A stretch of DNA of 50,045 bases from DAOUBP01 sp034432655. GTDB lineage: Bacteria; Chloroflexota; Anaerolineae; CG2-30-64-16. The position numbers were made by a program, and so were the translations under genes. Location of the stretch: positions 1-50,045 of the forward strand of contig DAOUBP010000054.1 of the NCBI GenBank assembly GCA_034432655.1, written 5' to 3'. Under the pieces are notes generated by a model. That model had not been told where the DNA came from and searched no databases. It saw only the letters and a program-made list of their open reading frames with translations. This document shows, piece after piece, positions 41,601 to 49,204 of the stretch; position 1 is the first letter of the stretch, and every line of letters starts with the position of its first letter.

Positions 41601-42823
41601 ACAGCGCCGTCCGCCTGGGCGATACTTACGAGCAACTGAGCCGGACCGACGAAGCGATCGCCGCCTATCGGCAGGCGCTGACCATCCGGGAAGATGCCGA
41701 CGTCCACGCTTACGTGGGGATGTTGCTGGCCAGGCAAGGGCAGGTCGAAACGGCCGAGGCCGAATATCGGGCCTCACTGCGGCTGGCGGACAACGTCCTG
41801 GCCCATCTGGGCCTGGCGGAGCTCTATCAGCGCGCCGGCAAGGCCGACCAGGCCATCGCCGAGTACGAGGCGGCCCTGCGCCTGCAGGATGATCCCGCCA
41901 CGCGCTTCGGCCTGGCCCGGCTCTACGAAGCGCAAGGCCGGCTGGAGGACGCGGCCAACCAGTATCAGGCAGCGGCGGCGCGCTTTGCGCCGGGCGATCC
42001 CTACGCCGATGCCAACCGTGCGGCGTGGGGGAGCGTGTTGCTCCGCCTCTGCCGGTCGGACGAGGCGCTCTCGGCCCTGCAGGGCGCAACGGCTTCGAGC
42101 TTTGAGGTTCAGGCCACGCTGGCCGCGGCCTACGCGGCCCAGGGCAAGGTCGCCCAGGCCGAGGAGGTTTACGCCGCCCTCCTGACAGCCCAGCCGGCCC
42201 ACCCCGGCGCGCACTACCTGGCCGCCTGGCACGCCTACCGCCAGGGCCGTCTGGATGAGGCCGCGCAGGAGATGGCGCGGGCGACGGAGCTGGCGCCGGC
42301 CTTCTCGCTGGCGTGGAGCGGACTGGGCTATTTCCGTGACTTGCAAGGTGATCTGGAGGCTGCAAGCGAGGCCCACCAGAAGGCGTTGGCGATCATGCCC
42401 GCCAACGTCAACGCCCTTCTGGGCCTGGGTGCCATTGCCCTGCAGCAGGGCGACCCCGCGGCGGCCCTGGCTCATTTCCAGGAAGCCCTGGCGCAGCAAC
42501 CGGAGTATGTCAAGGCCGTGCCGGACGAGACCGGGAGCACCCTGGTCTCGATCCACCTCGACCTGGCCCTGGCCTACGAGCGGCTGGGCCGCGAGGCGGA
42601 AGCCGATCAGGAGCTGGCCACCGCGCGGCAACTGGCCGAGGCGGCCATAGCTGCCCTCCCCTCCCATCCCCAGGCGCGCTTCGAGCTGGCGGTAGCCTAC
42701 CTGGCCCTAGGCGAACGGGCCAAAGCCGATGCCGCCTTCGCCGCGGCCGCGGCCTGCGACGCCTCGCTGGCCGGCGAGCGTCGGCGAGTCGAAGCCAGGA
42801 TCGCGCTGCTGCGCAGCAGGTGA
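38636..42823 (+). CDS. serine/threonine kinase-like (pseudokinase) protein with membrane helices and long TPR array
   Basis: A 1395-residue protein. Residues 10-280 form a Hanks-type kinase fold: VALKVY Lys41, DFG 161-163, APE 187-189 and F-helix Asp201 are present. The HRD motif is H141-G-G (HGGLKPAN), so the catalytic Asp is Gly143, and the glycine loop is poor (ASGALAEV). It is therefore a predicted pseudokinase. Three membrane helices follow near 340-360, 370-392 and 403-423, then an extracytoplasmic domain (about 430-540). A TPR array runs from about 545 to 1380 with roughly 20 repeats. GGGAGAG precedes the start. It may relay or scaffold signals for the protease module upstream. Confidence 0.88.
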   Translation: MPDLVGERLGRYEVRARVASGALAEVYRAYSAALGREVALKVYRPHLTTEPALAERLRAEAQRVAALRHPHIAAIYDCDVATVAGQPLLYVVSEFAEGATLKDRLAALKAEGRTMPLPEVTTLVRAIAAALDYAHGRGVVHGGLKPANVLFTAEGEPMVADFGVARAAGAAVQALPADPSGAPAYMAPEQVRGDPADARADVYALGVILYELCTNTLPFTAGTATGVLMRHLTEPPPPPTQANPGLPPAVEQVILKALCKAPADRFARAGELAAALEAALSGAALPGPAAPPAAAGPAPKLKPEAVIATLSALAEGKQEEEAPAAPAAGKAERGGREGIRNFLIGLMALFTAALTLIEKFLKAVDILRNPLVGLIVVGVAVGAMVISASYVLARPQLYKRWQRRLAAAGLILTVLAAAGWGGWTIYDMKRPPKGLIVLIADFEQDPGARAVNYARRIETGLNEALGQLKVEGVYVERAYEVYTEKDARAKAAARKAAVVIYGWYDDVGVNPRFELVRAPQQYLPLLKQASIALADLDKLELRVDRELKEMSYIAAATIGLAYYADGQNNQALSFFDLALRTAPADTRLLGREAVHFYKGSAHFSLHQFPQALAALQEAVRINPDLYAARRNLAVAYSANCDYAAALREIDEALRLKPDAGDAYYFRGVLLMYRSRWDEAAAALARAAELSPNDPAVHAALGQAYREIGRTAEADAAFARAAALSEAALKDRDKADDPQAIAAHADALLSAGRFEEAEAGFRRAIDLGQKRNLRPDRLAWLHRALGRAYWDIERWQEMAEAYRQASELSPGLHSDHSALAVAYRGMGQTDQAVAAYQQALALLPCDANTHDLLADLYRELGRNEEALAEYRLAAQYDPEDLTAWHAIGQLLEEQGQVEEAQAAYAQAVAAAESHLERNPHDAATASMLGLMYLLQGDAERAIPVLQQAVALKPTADNRYALGNAFYDAGRYEDALNEYQAALAADPRHFDSAVRLGDTYEQLSRTDEAIAAYRQALTIREDADVHAYVGMLLARQGQVETAEAEYRASLRLADNVLAHLGLAELYQRAGKADQAIAEYEAALRLQDDPATRFGLARLYEAQGRLEDAANQYQAAAARFAPGDPYADANRAAWGSVLLRLCRSDEALSALQGATASSFEVQATLAAAYAAQGKVAQAEEVYAALLTAQPAHPGAHYLAAWHAYRQGRLDEAAQEMARATELAPAFSLAWSGLGYFRDLQGDLEAASEAHQKALAIMPANVNALLGLGAIALQQGDPAAALAHFQEALAQQPEYVKAVPDETGSTLVSIHLDLALAYERLGREAEADQELATARQLAEAAIAALPSHPQARFELAVAYLALGERAKADAAFAAAAACDASLAGERRRVEARIALLRSR

Positions 42824-42825
42824 CA

Positions 42826-43065
42826 CCTTTGGCTTGCGGCGGCACGACGCCGCTTTAGATTGCGGCGGCAGGACGCCGCTTTAGATTGCGGCGAAGTGTC
42901 GCCGCTTTGGTTCGCAGCCCGTCGGGGTCGCGCACAAAGCGGTGCTGCGCACCGCAATCCAAAAGCTTGCTCACCACGGTCCGATCGCCTTAGATTGCGG
43001 CGACGTGTCGCCGCTTTAGTTCGCAGCCCGTCGGGGTCGCGCACAAAGCGGCGCTGCGTTGCAGC
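42826..43065. repeat. TTGCGGCG...CGCCGCTTT hairpin repeat array
   Basis: At least six hairpins of the form GATTGCGGCG(n)CGCCGCTTTAG are strung together. A longer block (GTTCGCAGCCCGTCGGGGTC and onward) occurs twice (about 42910-42945 and 43018-43050). The same family occurs at 30915-31015. It fills most of the 394-base gap after the kinase-like gene. Confidence 0.75.
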
Positions 43066-43162
43066 AAGCCACGGCCAGATTGACTTCCTGCCCGACCGGT
43101 TGTATCATCCTGCCCCGGGATGAATCCTTTACCTGTCCCGGTGAGCGGGAAAACGTCACTGC

Positions 43163-43193
43163 GTGCCAGGCACTTCGGAAAGGTGCCTGGCAC
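43163..43193. repeat. GTGCCAGGCAC hairpin
   Basis: GTGCCAGGCACTT faces AAGGTGCCTGGCAC with a four-base loop, 25 bases upstream of the PIG-L start. Nearly the same hairpin forms spacer 1 of the CRISPR array (49401-49429). Confidence 0.75.
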
Positions 43194-43217
43194 ATTCATG
43201 TCATAAGGAGTTTTGAC

Positions 43218-43940
43218 GTGACCACATTGCTGGCAGTGATCGCCCATCCCGACGATGAGGCGTTCGGCATGGCCGGCACACTGGCGAAGTGCGCGGCCGC
43301 AGGGGTTCGCACCGCATTGGTCTGCGCGACGCGCGGGGAGGCCGGGCAGTCGGCCGGGCTGGCCGCGACGCGAGAGGCGCTGGCCGCGCTGCGCAGCGCG
43401 GAGCTGCGCTGCTCGGCCGCGACGTTGGGGGTGGACGAATTGATCTTGCTGGACTACCCGGATGGCGGCGGGGAGCAGTGGGACCTGGACGCGCTGGCCG
43501 CCGGGCTGGCCGCAGCGGTCCGCCGCCTACAGCCGGACGTGGTGATCACCTTCGATGACCAGGGCATCACCCGCCACCCCGACCACATGGCGGTGCACCG
43601 GGCGGTGCGCAGGGCGCTGGAGAGTGCGCCGGACCGCCTGGGCGTGCGCCGGCTCTTCTACCAGGTGATCACCTGCCCGGAAGAAGCCAGCCCCGAGGGG
43701 CCGACCTACGCTTGCGTGTCCCTTGACGCGGTGGACGTGACGGTAGACATCCGCGCGTTCGAGCCGGTCAAGCGCGCCGCGCTGCGGTGCCATCGCACCC
43801 AGGCCGCGGACACCCGCTGGATGCTGGATCAGCCCGAAGGCAGCCTGGCGGTCGAGCACTACGTGCTGGGATGGGACGTGCGCGGTTGGCGGCCCGGGCT
43901 GGGCGCCGGCGACCTGCTGGAGGGGCTCGAAGCAGAATGA
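43218..43940 (+). CDS. PIG-L/LmbE-family deacetylase
   Basis: A 240-residue zinc-dependent deacetylase. The metal motif HPDDE is at residues 9-13 (VIAHPDDEAFGMAGT) and the second motif is HPDHMAVH. Family members remove N-acetyl groups from glucosamine conjugates such as mycothiol or bacillithiol precursors or glycans. The start is GTG 43218 with AAGGAG seven bases upstream; open frame upstream of this is repeat DNA. Its stop overlaps the maf start (ATGA), so the two are translationally coupled. The substrate is unknown. Confidence 0.9.
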   Translation: MTTLLAVIAHPDDEAFGMAGTLAKCAAAGVRTALVCATRGEAGQSAGLAATREALAALRSAELRCSAATLGVDELILLDYPDGGGEQWDLDALAAGLAAAVRRLQPDVVITFDDQGITRHPDHMAVHRAVRRALESAPDRLGVRRLFYQVITCPEEASPEGPTYACVSLDAVDVTVDIRAFEPVKRAALRCHRTQAADTRWMLDQPEGSLAVEHYVLGWDVRGWRPGLGAGDLLEGLEAE

Positions 43941-44599
43941 CAGAGAACCCATCTCCGCCCCGGCTGGTGCTGGCCTCCCGCTCCCCGCGGCGGCAGGCGT
44001 TACTGGCCGGCCTGGGGCTGACGTTCATCGTGGACCCGGCCGAGGTGGACGAGAGCCCCTTGCCGGGAGAGACAGCCGAGGCGATGGTCTTACGGCTGAG
44101 CCGGCTGAAAGCGACCACGGTGGCCCAGCGCCATCCCGCCGCGCTGGTGCTGGCCGCGGACACCGTGGTGGTGCTGGACGGCGCGCTGCTGGGCAAGCCG
44201 GCCGACGCGGCCGAGGCGACCGCCATGCTGGCCGCGCTGCGCGGCCGGGCCCACGTCGTTCACACCGCCGTGGCCCTGGCCTGGGATGGCAAGCTGCGGG
44301 CGGAGCTCTCCACCAGCTTCGTCACCCTGCGCGCCTACACCGACGCGGAGCTCGCGGCCTATGTGGCCACCGGCGACCCGCTGGACAAGGCCGGCGCCTA
44401 TGCCATCCAGCACCCGGATTTTGAGCCAGTGGCCGCATGGACCGGTTGCTACGCCAGCATCATGGGGCTGCCGTTGGACCTGGTACGCGCCATGCTGGCC
44501 GACGCCGGGGTGTCGGTGCCGGAAGACGTGGCGGCCATCTGCAGCCGGTTGACCGGCGAACGATGCTGCGCGGGCGGGACGGCTGCGCACGAGGGCTGA
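43937..44599 (+). CDS. maf: Maf-type nucleotide pyrophosphatase
   Basis: A 220-residue Maf protein that hydrolyses non-canonical or UTP/dTTP-type nucleotides to monophosphates. The P-loop-like ASRSPRRQALL is at residues 13-23, the metal site AADTVV is near 73, and GKP and DKAGAYAIQ motifs follow. The ATG at 43937 overlaps the PIG-L stop codon. It is slightly longer than typical at its C-terminus. The role is nucleotide pool cleansing or septum inhibition. Confidence 0.92.
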   Translation: MTENPSPPRLVLASRSPRRQALLAGLGLTFIVDPAEVDESPLPGETAEAMVLRLSRLKATTVAQRHPAALVLAADTVVVLDGALLGKPADAAEATAMLAALRGRAHVVHTAVALAWDGKLRAELSTSFVTLRAYTDAELAAYVATGDPLDKAGAYAIQHPDFEPVAAWTGCYASIMGLPLDLVRAMLADAGVSVPEDVAAICSRLTGERCCAGGTAAHEG

Positions 44600-44628
44600 G
44601 ACGGTCATCTATGAGGCACGGGCTTGAT

Positions 44629-44657
44629 TTGCATCGTGTGTCGGCGGCCTGTACAAT
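44629..44657 (+). promoter_or_regulatory. promoter upstream of the UvrD-type helicase gene
   Basis: TTGCAT (44629-44634) and TACAAT (44652-44657) are 17 bases apart. The predicted start near 44664 leaves a 155-base leader with no recognised motif. Confidence 0.5.
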
Positions 44658-44820
44658 GGGATTAGCGACAGGCGTGTTCAAAACGGTGACATGACGGAAG
44701 TTGAAGTTATCCGAAACGGCCATGATCAAGTGGATCCGTGAGCACCCTGAGATGATTGACCGCGCGGTTTAAGAGACACCCCGATCTTGATCCGCGTGCT
44801 TCTGGGACCTGGAAACCATT

Positions 44821-47235
44821 ATGCAGGAAGACATCCTCGCCGGTCTGAATCCCCCGCAACGCGAAGCGGTGACCGCAATCAAAGGCCCGGTGCTGGTGCT
44901 GGCCGGGCCGGGATCGGGCAAGACGCGCGTGCTGGCCCATCGCGTGGCCTACCTGCTGCGCGCAGCCGGCGTTCACCCGCGAGCGGTGATGGCGGTGACC
45001 TTCACCAACAAAGCCGCGGGCGAGATGCGGGACCGCATCCATCGCCTGGTGGGCGAGGCAGTGCCGGTCAGCACAGGCTGGAAAGGGCTGACCATCGGGA
45101 CCTTTCACAGCATCTGCGCCCGCATCTTGCGCGCTGAGGCCGCGGCGGCTGGCCTGAACCCCAATTATGTCATCTACGACGACGGCGAACAGCTTGCCAC
45201 CGTCAAACACGCGCTGCGCGAGCTGGACCTGAGCGACAAGCTGTACCGGCCCGAGGCCTTGCGCGCCTTGATCTCCCGGGCCAAGAACGAGCTGATCAAA
45301 CCGGAGCAGTATCAGGCGAGCACCTATTACGAGGAAGTGGTGCGCCGGGTCTACCAGCGCTATCAGCAGATCCTGAACGACAGCGCTGCGCTGGATTTCG
45401 ATGACCTGTTGGCCCGCGCCACGTGGCTCTTCCAGGAGCAGCCCGAGGTATTGCGCCGCTACCAGGAGCGCTACGAGTACTTGCTGGTGGATGAGTTCCA
45501 GGACACCAACACGGCCCAATATGAACTGGTCCGCCTGCTGGCCGGCCGCTCGCGCAACCTGTTCGTAGTGGGCGACGAAGACCAGTCCATCTATGGCTTT
45601 CGCGGGGCCGATTACCGCAACGTGCGGCGTTTTCGAGAGGACTTCCCGGACGCAAAAGTGGTGCTCCTGGAGCAAAACTATCGTTCCACCCAGGCGATCC
45701 TGGACGCGGCCAACGCAGTGATCGCCAAAAACCGGCATCGCACCCCCAAGAAGCTGCACACCAACCGCGGCCCCGGCGTGCAGGTAGTGAGCCATGAGGC
45801 GTACGACGAGACGGACGAGGCCGCGTTCGTGGCCAACACCATCCAGCGGCTGGTCGCCACACGCGAGGCCCGGCTCGGGGACTGTGCGGTGATGTACCGC
45901 ACCAACGCCCAATCTCGCACGTTGGAGGATGCGTTTGTGGCCCGGGGCATCCCTTATCGGCTGGTGGGCGGCACGCGGTTCTATCAGCGCAAGGAGATCA
46001 AGGATGCCCTGGCGTACCTGCGCCTGGTGCACAACCCGGCGGATAACATCAGCCTGGCTCGCATCATCAACGTACCCCCGCGCGGTATCGGCGAGAAGAC
46101 GATCGCCACCCTGGCGTCGTGGAGCGCCGACCTGGGCGTCTCGATGGTCGGCGGCCTGGCGCTGGTGGCGGGCGACTTAAAGAGCCCCGCATTGCCTGTA
46201 GAGACGTTGCATGCAACGTCTCTACAGGCAATATCCCCACAAGCAACGTCGCCCCAGGTGACGTCTCTACGGGCAACATCCCCACCAGGGACGCCGCCGC
46301 AACACCCGTTCGGCCCGGCTGCGCAACGTGCCTTGACCGCGTTCTATCGCATGTTGGCAGGCTGGATGGCGGCCAGAGAGTCGCTGACCGTGGCGGCGTT
46401 GTTGGACCGCATCGCCGAGGAATCGGGTTACGCCACCTGGCTGCGGGACGGCACCGAGGAAGGCGAAGACCGTTGGGCCAACCTGCAAGAGTTGCGCAGC
46501 GTGGCAGTGCACTACGACGACTTCCCGCCCGAGCTGCGCCTGACCGCGTTCCTGGAGGAGGTGGCGCTGGTGTCGGACCAGGACGAGCTGGCCGAGCCGG
46601 AGGATCGGGTGACGTTGCTCACCGTGCACACCGCCAAGGGCCTGGAGTTTCCGGTGGTGTTCATCGTCGGGCTGGAGGAGAACATCTTTCCTCACAGCCG
46701 CAGCAAGGACGATCCCGACCAGATGGAAGAGGAGCGCCGGCTGATGTACGTGGCGGTGACGCGGGCCAAAGACCGGCTGTATCTGGTGCATGCTTTCCGT
46801 CGGATGCTTTATGGCCGCAGTGAGGTCAACGAACCTTCACGTTTTCTGCGCGACATCAAAGCGGTGGTGAGCGGCCATGCGGGGGCCTCAGCCGCCTCCC
46901 GTCTGTCGTCCGGGGCCGCTCCCTACGAGGATTGGCGCGGCCGGCCCGCGGGCCGCGGTCAGGTGGGGAGCAGGGACGGCTCTTTGGCGCGTCCGGGCGC
47001 TGGGGCGGAACCGTCGGCCGACCGCCATACTGCTGGCAGCCGGCCGGCCGCGCCGCCGGAACGCGTGCTGCAGTTCAACCCGGGCGACCGGGTGGATCAT
47101 GGCCTTTTCGGCCAGGGCATCGTGCTGAAATCGGTCGCGTCCGGGGACGATGAAGAGGTCACCGTGGCCTTCGCCGGCCGGGGTGTGAAGACCTTGCTGG
47201 CTGGGTTCGCCAAATTGCGAAAGCTGGAACGGTAG
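44821..47235 (+). CDS. pcrA: UvrD/PcrA-type superfamily 1 DNA helicase
   Basis: An 804-residue 3'-5' helicase for nucleotide excision repair and fork clearance. Motif I is AGPGSGKT (near 29-36), motif Ia VTFTNKAAGEM, motif II LLVDEFQD, motif III GDEDQSIYGFRGAD, motif IV EQNYRST, motif V VHTAKGLEFPVVF, motif VI VAVTRAKDRLYLVHA. About 45 residues (near 455-500; SPALPVETLHATS and onward) interrupt domain 2B and are encoded by palindromic repeat DNA (46185-46305), in frame. The ribosome binding site is weak. A C-terminal tail (GDRVDHGLFGQGIVLKS) has the Tudor-like fold known in PcrA. Confidence 0.94.
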   Translation: MQEDILAGLNPPQREAVTAIKGPVLVLAGPGSGKTRVLAHRVAYLLRAAGVHPRAVMAVTFTNKAAGEMRDRIHRLVGEAVPVSTGWKGLTIGTFHSICARILRAEAAAAGLNPNYVIYDDGEQLATVKHALRELDLSDKLYRPEALRALISRAKNELIKPEQYQASTYYEEVVRRVYQRYQQILNDSAALDFDDLLARATWLFQEQPEVLRRYQERYEYLLVDEFQDTNTAQYELVRLLAGRSRNLFVVGDEDQSIYGFRGADYRNVRRFREDFPDAKVVLLEQNYRSTQAILDAANAVIAKNRHRTPKKLHTNRGPGVQVVSHEAYDETDEAAFVANTIQRLVATREARLGDCAVMYRTNAQSRTLEDAFVARGIPYRLVGGTRFYQRKEIKDALAYLRLVHNPADNISLARIINVPPRGIGEKTIATLASWSADLGVSMVGGLALVAGDLKSPALPVETLHATSLQAISPQATSPQVTSLRATSPPGTPPQHPFGPAAQRALTAFYRMLAGWMAARESLTVAALLDRIAEESGYATWLRDGTEEGEDRWANLQELRSVAVHYDDFPPELRLTAFLEEVALVSDQDELAEPEDRVTLLTVHTAKGLEFPVVFIVGLEENIFPHSRSKDDPDQMEEERRLMYVAVTRAKDRLYLVHAFRRMLYGRSEVNEPSRFLRDIKAVVSGHAGASAASRLSSGAAPYEDWRGRPAGRGQVGSRDGSLARPGAGAEPSADRHTAGSRPAAPPERVLQFNPGDRVDHGLFGQGIVLKSVASGDDEEVTVAFAGRGVKTLLAGFAKLRKLER
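46185..46305. repeat. in-frame palindromic repeat inside the helicase gene
   Basis: It begins with a perfect 34-base palindrome (46195-46228; arms CCTGTAGAGACGTTGCA and complement). GCAACGTC and ACGTCTCTAC half-copies follow to about 46300. It is read as a Thr/Ser/Pro-rich segment in which TSP, TSL and ATS recur. Frame and all helicase motifs are kept. Confidence 0.85.
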
Positions 47236-47331
47236 ACGTTCGAGCGGCGTTTCGCCCAACTCGGCCTCAAGCGCACCGTCGGGCCGCCGGCGGCCGCTGC
47301 AAACGCCGGATAGCCTGGCCGTGCGAGGCGC

Positions 47332-47359
47332 GTAGGGGCGCACGGCTGTGCGTCCCTAC
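47332..47359. repeat. GTAGGG...CCCTAC hairpin after the helicase gene
   Basis: Arms GTAGGGgCGCAC and GTGCGtCCCTAC with a short loop lie 97 bases after the helicase stop and just before the end of a minus-strand remnant. The type is shared with 20183-20208 and may end converging transcripts. Confidence 0.55.
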
Positions 47360-47370
47360 ATACGTGGCCG

Positions 47371-47622
47371 TTACCGCCGCAACACCAGCGGCAGGAAGAT
47401 CTTCCCCCCTCCCGATACCTTCGTCGTCGCCTGGGCCGCGGCCGGGACGGCCTGACGGTTCCCCACGTTGTCGGTCGCCACGCTGTAGAAGCCGTAGGTC
47501 GCGCCGTCCGCGCCGGTGAAGGGGGCGCTGGCGGCGGCCGTGCGGGCCGGCCACAGAGTGAATGCGCCGCCGTTCGTCAAGACGTACACGTCGTAATACG
47601 CGATGCCCGACCCGCTCCGCCA
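47371..47622 (-). pseudogene. cell-surface protein, C-terminal remnant
   Basis: About 84 residues of an Ig/fibronectin-like extracellular repeat (YYDVYVLTNGGAF, FTGADGATYGFYSVATDN VGN, then an Ala/Thr linker) end in GGGKIFLPLVLRR, a tail frequent in Chloroflexota surface proteins. No start or signal peptide belongs to it. At about 47622 its 5' side is replaced by the DUF456 gene in another frame. It is the 3' end of a large surface-protein gene left by a deletion. Confidence 0.7.
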
Positions 47623-48026
47623 GCCTTCAGCGCCTCGACCCAGTCCTTGCGATGGCGATACTCCACGATGAAGATGCCCAACAGCATGCCGAGGATACCG
47701 GCAGGCACTGCGCCGACCCCGCCCACGAACAGCCCCAGGAGAAACCCCACGGCGCCCCAAGCAGCGCCGGCCGCCAATGCCTGCCACGACGCGCCGGCTA
47801 CCCGGCTGCCAGCCTGAGACAGGAGAAAGTCAGAGACCAATCCTGCCGCTGCCAGGACCGTTATGACACCGAAGCCGACCGGCGTCAAATTGGTGAAGCC
47901 GTCGGCGATGGCATAGATCAGCGCAGCGATCCAGATCAGGCCGACGCCGGGCAGCGCAGGCAGCACCGTGCCGGCCAGGCCGATGAGCATGGCAAGCAGC
48001 GCGAGCCAGAAAGGAAGTTCAGTCAC
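47577..48026 (-). CDS. DUF456-family membrane protein with chimeric C-terminus
   Basis: A 149-residue protein with four or five membrane helices typical of DUF456 (LLAMLIGLAGTVLPALPGVG; DFLLSQAGSRVAGAS; LGLFVGGVGAVPAGILGMLLG). The start is GTG 48026 with GGAGG eight bases upstream. After VEALKAG (about residue 136) the family normally continues with a last helix. Here the frame crosses into the surface-protein remnant and stops after 13 unrelated residues. It has thus lost about 20 C-terminal residues and may or may not be functional. Function of the family is unknown. Confidence 0.8.
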   Translation of the reverse strand: MTELPFWLALLAMLIGLAGTVLPALPGVGLIWIAALIYAIADGFTNLTPVGFGVITVLAAAGLVSDFLLSQAGSRVAGASWQALAAGAAWGAVGFLLGLFVGGVGAVPAGILGMLLGIFIVEYRHRKDWVEALKAGGAGRASRITTCTS

Positions 48027-48179
48027 CTTGAGTTCCTCCAGGCAGATGGGATCAAATGCCGCGGCAGCGTAGGGCATGAATTGTGATCACACCGCAAAAC
48101 ACGCAGCGGGCCAAAGTTCGGGCCAAGAGGCAACTGTTCAACGGCGCGAGGGGGCCGAAGTTGTCAAATAGAGCTGGGA

Positions 48180-48258
48180 TCGGATCCGGGCCACACAGAC
48201 GCGAATGAGCGCGGATGAATCTCTTGTCTGCGTTCATCCGCGCTCGTCTGCGTCCTGG
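48180..48258. repeat. imperfect inverted repeat in spacer
   Basis: ACGCGAATGAGCGCGGATGAA faces TTCATCCGCGCTCGTCTGCGT with a ten-base loop (about 48190-48255). It lies in the 284-base gap between the DUF456 and heliorhodopsin genes, at the 3' end of the latter. Nothing else was recognised in this gap. Confidence 0.6.
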
Positions 48259-48310
48259 TAACGGAAGGTGGGCTGTACTTACCGGATTAGGCCCGCCCGC
48301 GTCGTAACAT

Positions 48311-49114
48311 TCACACCGGCGCCAGGGTGCCGGCGAAGATCAGCCAGGCCAGCACGGTCTTGGCCGCCAGGCTCAGCACGATGTAGATGCGCTCGCCGAA
48401 CAGGTAGTCCGCCCAGCGGCCCACTTTCTTGTACTGCAAGAACATGTTCAGGGCAAAGATGTTGAAGAAGACGAAGATGGTCGGAATGATCGCGTAGACG
48501 AATGCCGGCGGCTTCGCGCCCGCGGAGTTGATCGCGTTCATGAAGTAGAGCACGATCACGACCCACGGCAGGATGCCGGCGATACAGCCGTAGATGAACG
48601 AGGTCCAGTCGGTCTTCTTGGTGGTCTGATTATGCAACTCCATCATCACGCCGAACAGGTTCATCATAGCGTTGATGCCGAAGGCCAGGATGATGGTCCC
48701 CAGGTCCCACACGCCCACCAACATGCCGATGAGCACGATCATCAGCGAGGAGCTGAGCGCGTACTCGTAGAACCGGGCCGGGTTCATGCCCTTCATCAGG
48801 TTCTTCGCATACCACTTATAGCCGAACGTGGCCAAAGAGAAATGGGCGACGGCCGAGAGCAGCAAAAAGATGGCGACCGCCGGGCCAAAGGGCAGCTCGA
48901 AGGCCAGCTTCGGATCAGGCGTGAGCGAACGCGTGGCCAGGTCAAACTTCAGATAGTTGGTGTAAATCGGGTACGTGGTCGCGTTGCTGAGCACGATCAT
49001 CAGGATCCCCTGCACCAGGTGCAGGAAGCCCATGATCAGGTTGAACCGCCGTAAGCCGCCCAATTGCTTTTCGGGGCTGGCTGCCGGCTTGACAGATGCA
49101 GTGCGTGCGGACAT
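48311..49114 (-). CDS. heliorhodopsin
   Basis: A 267-residue seven-helix retinal protein of the heliorhodopsin family. Diagnostic parts are the first helix LRRFNLIMGFLHLVQGILM, the counterion region ARFYEYALSSSLMIV (Glu117), GVWDLGTIILAFGINAMMNLFG, and the last helix with the Schiff-base lysine (SLAAKTVLAWLIFAG, Lys252). Heliorhodopsins have an inverted topology and act as light sensors or regulators, not pumps. AAAGGA precedes the start. No retinal-synthesis or partner gene is adjacent. Upstream 11-bp direct repeats (49205-49248) may be a light-responsive operator. Confidence 0.93.
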   Translation of the reverse strand: MSARTASVKPAASPEKQLGGLRRFNLIMGFLHLVQGILMIVLSNATTYPIYTNYLKFDLATRSLTPDPKLAFELPFGPAVAIFLLLSAVAHFSLATFGYKWYAKNLMKGMNPARFYEYALSSSLMIVLIGMLVGVWDLGTIILAFGINAMMNLFGVMMELHNQTTKKTDWTSFIYGCIAGILPWVVIVLYFMNAINSAGAKPPAFVYAIIPTIFVFFNIFALNMFLQYKKVGRWADYLFGERIYIVLSLAAKTVLAWLIFAGTLAPV

Positions 49115-49204
49115 CGAATTCCTTTCCTTTAATCTTGCTATGTTTGATAGTCGGTCTGTGAAGCTGCGTGTTGATTTAACTGTTGTTGCGTTTCAACGCA
49201 TGTC

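Noticed and set aside
38606..41737. A 3.1-kb open frame antisense to the kinase-TPR gene.
   Set aside because: High GC and TPR codon bias create long antisense frames. Its composition is low-complexity Gly/Arg/Gln, it has no recognisable domain, and the opposite frame is a clear multidomain protein.
44722..44772. A 16-codon open frame in the leader of the helicase gene as a leader peptide.
   Set aside because: It has no ribosome binding site, no runs of regulatory codons and no attenuator hairpin after it.
48081..48090. TGTGATCACA as a CRP-type site upstream of the DUF456 gene.
   Set aside because: The half-sites are fused without the six-base spacer needed for a CRP-like dimer, and no promoter lies next to it.
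49115..49200. A sigma-70 promoter for the heliorhodopsin gene.
   Set aside because: No -35/-10 pair with acceptable spacing was seen; TTGAAA within the TGCGTTGAAACGCA palindrome has no -10 partner.
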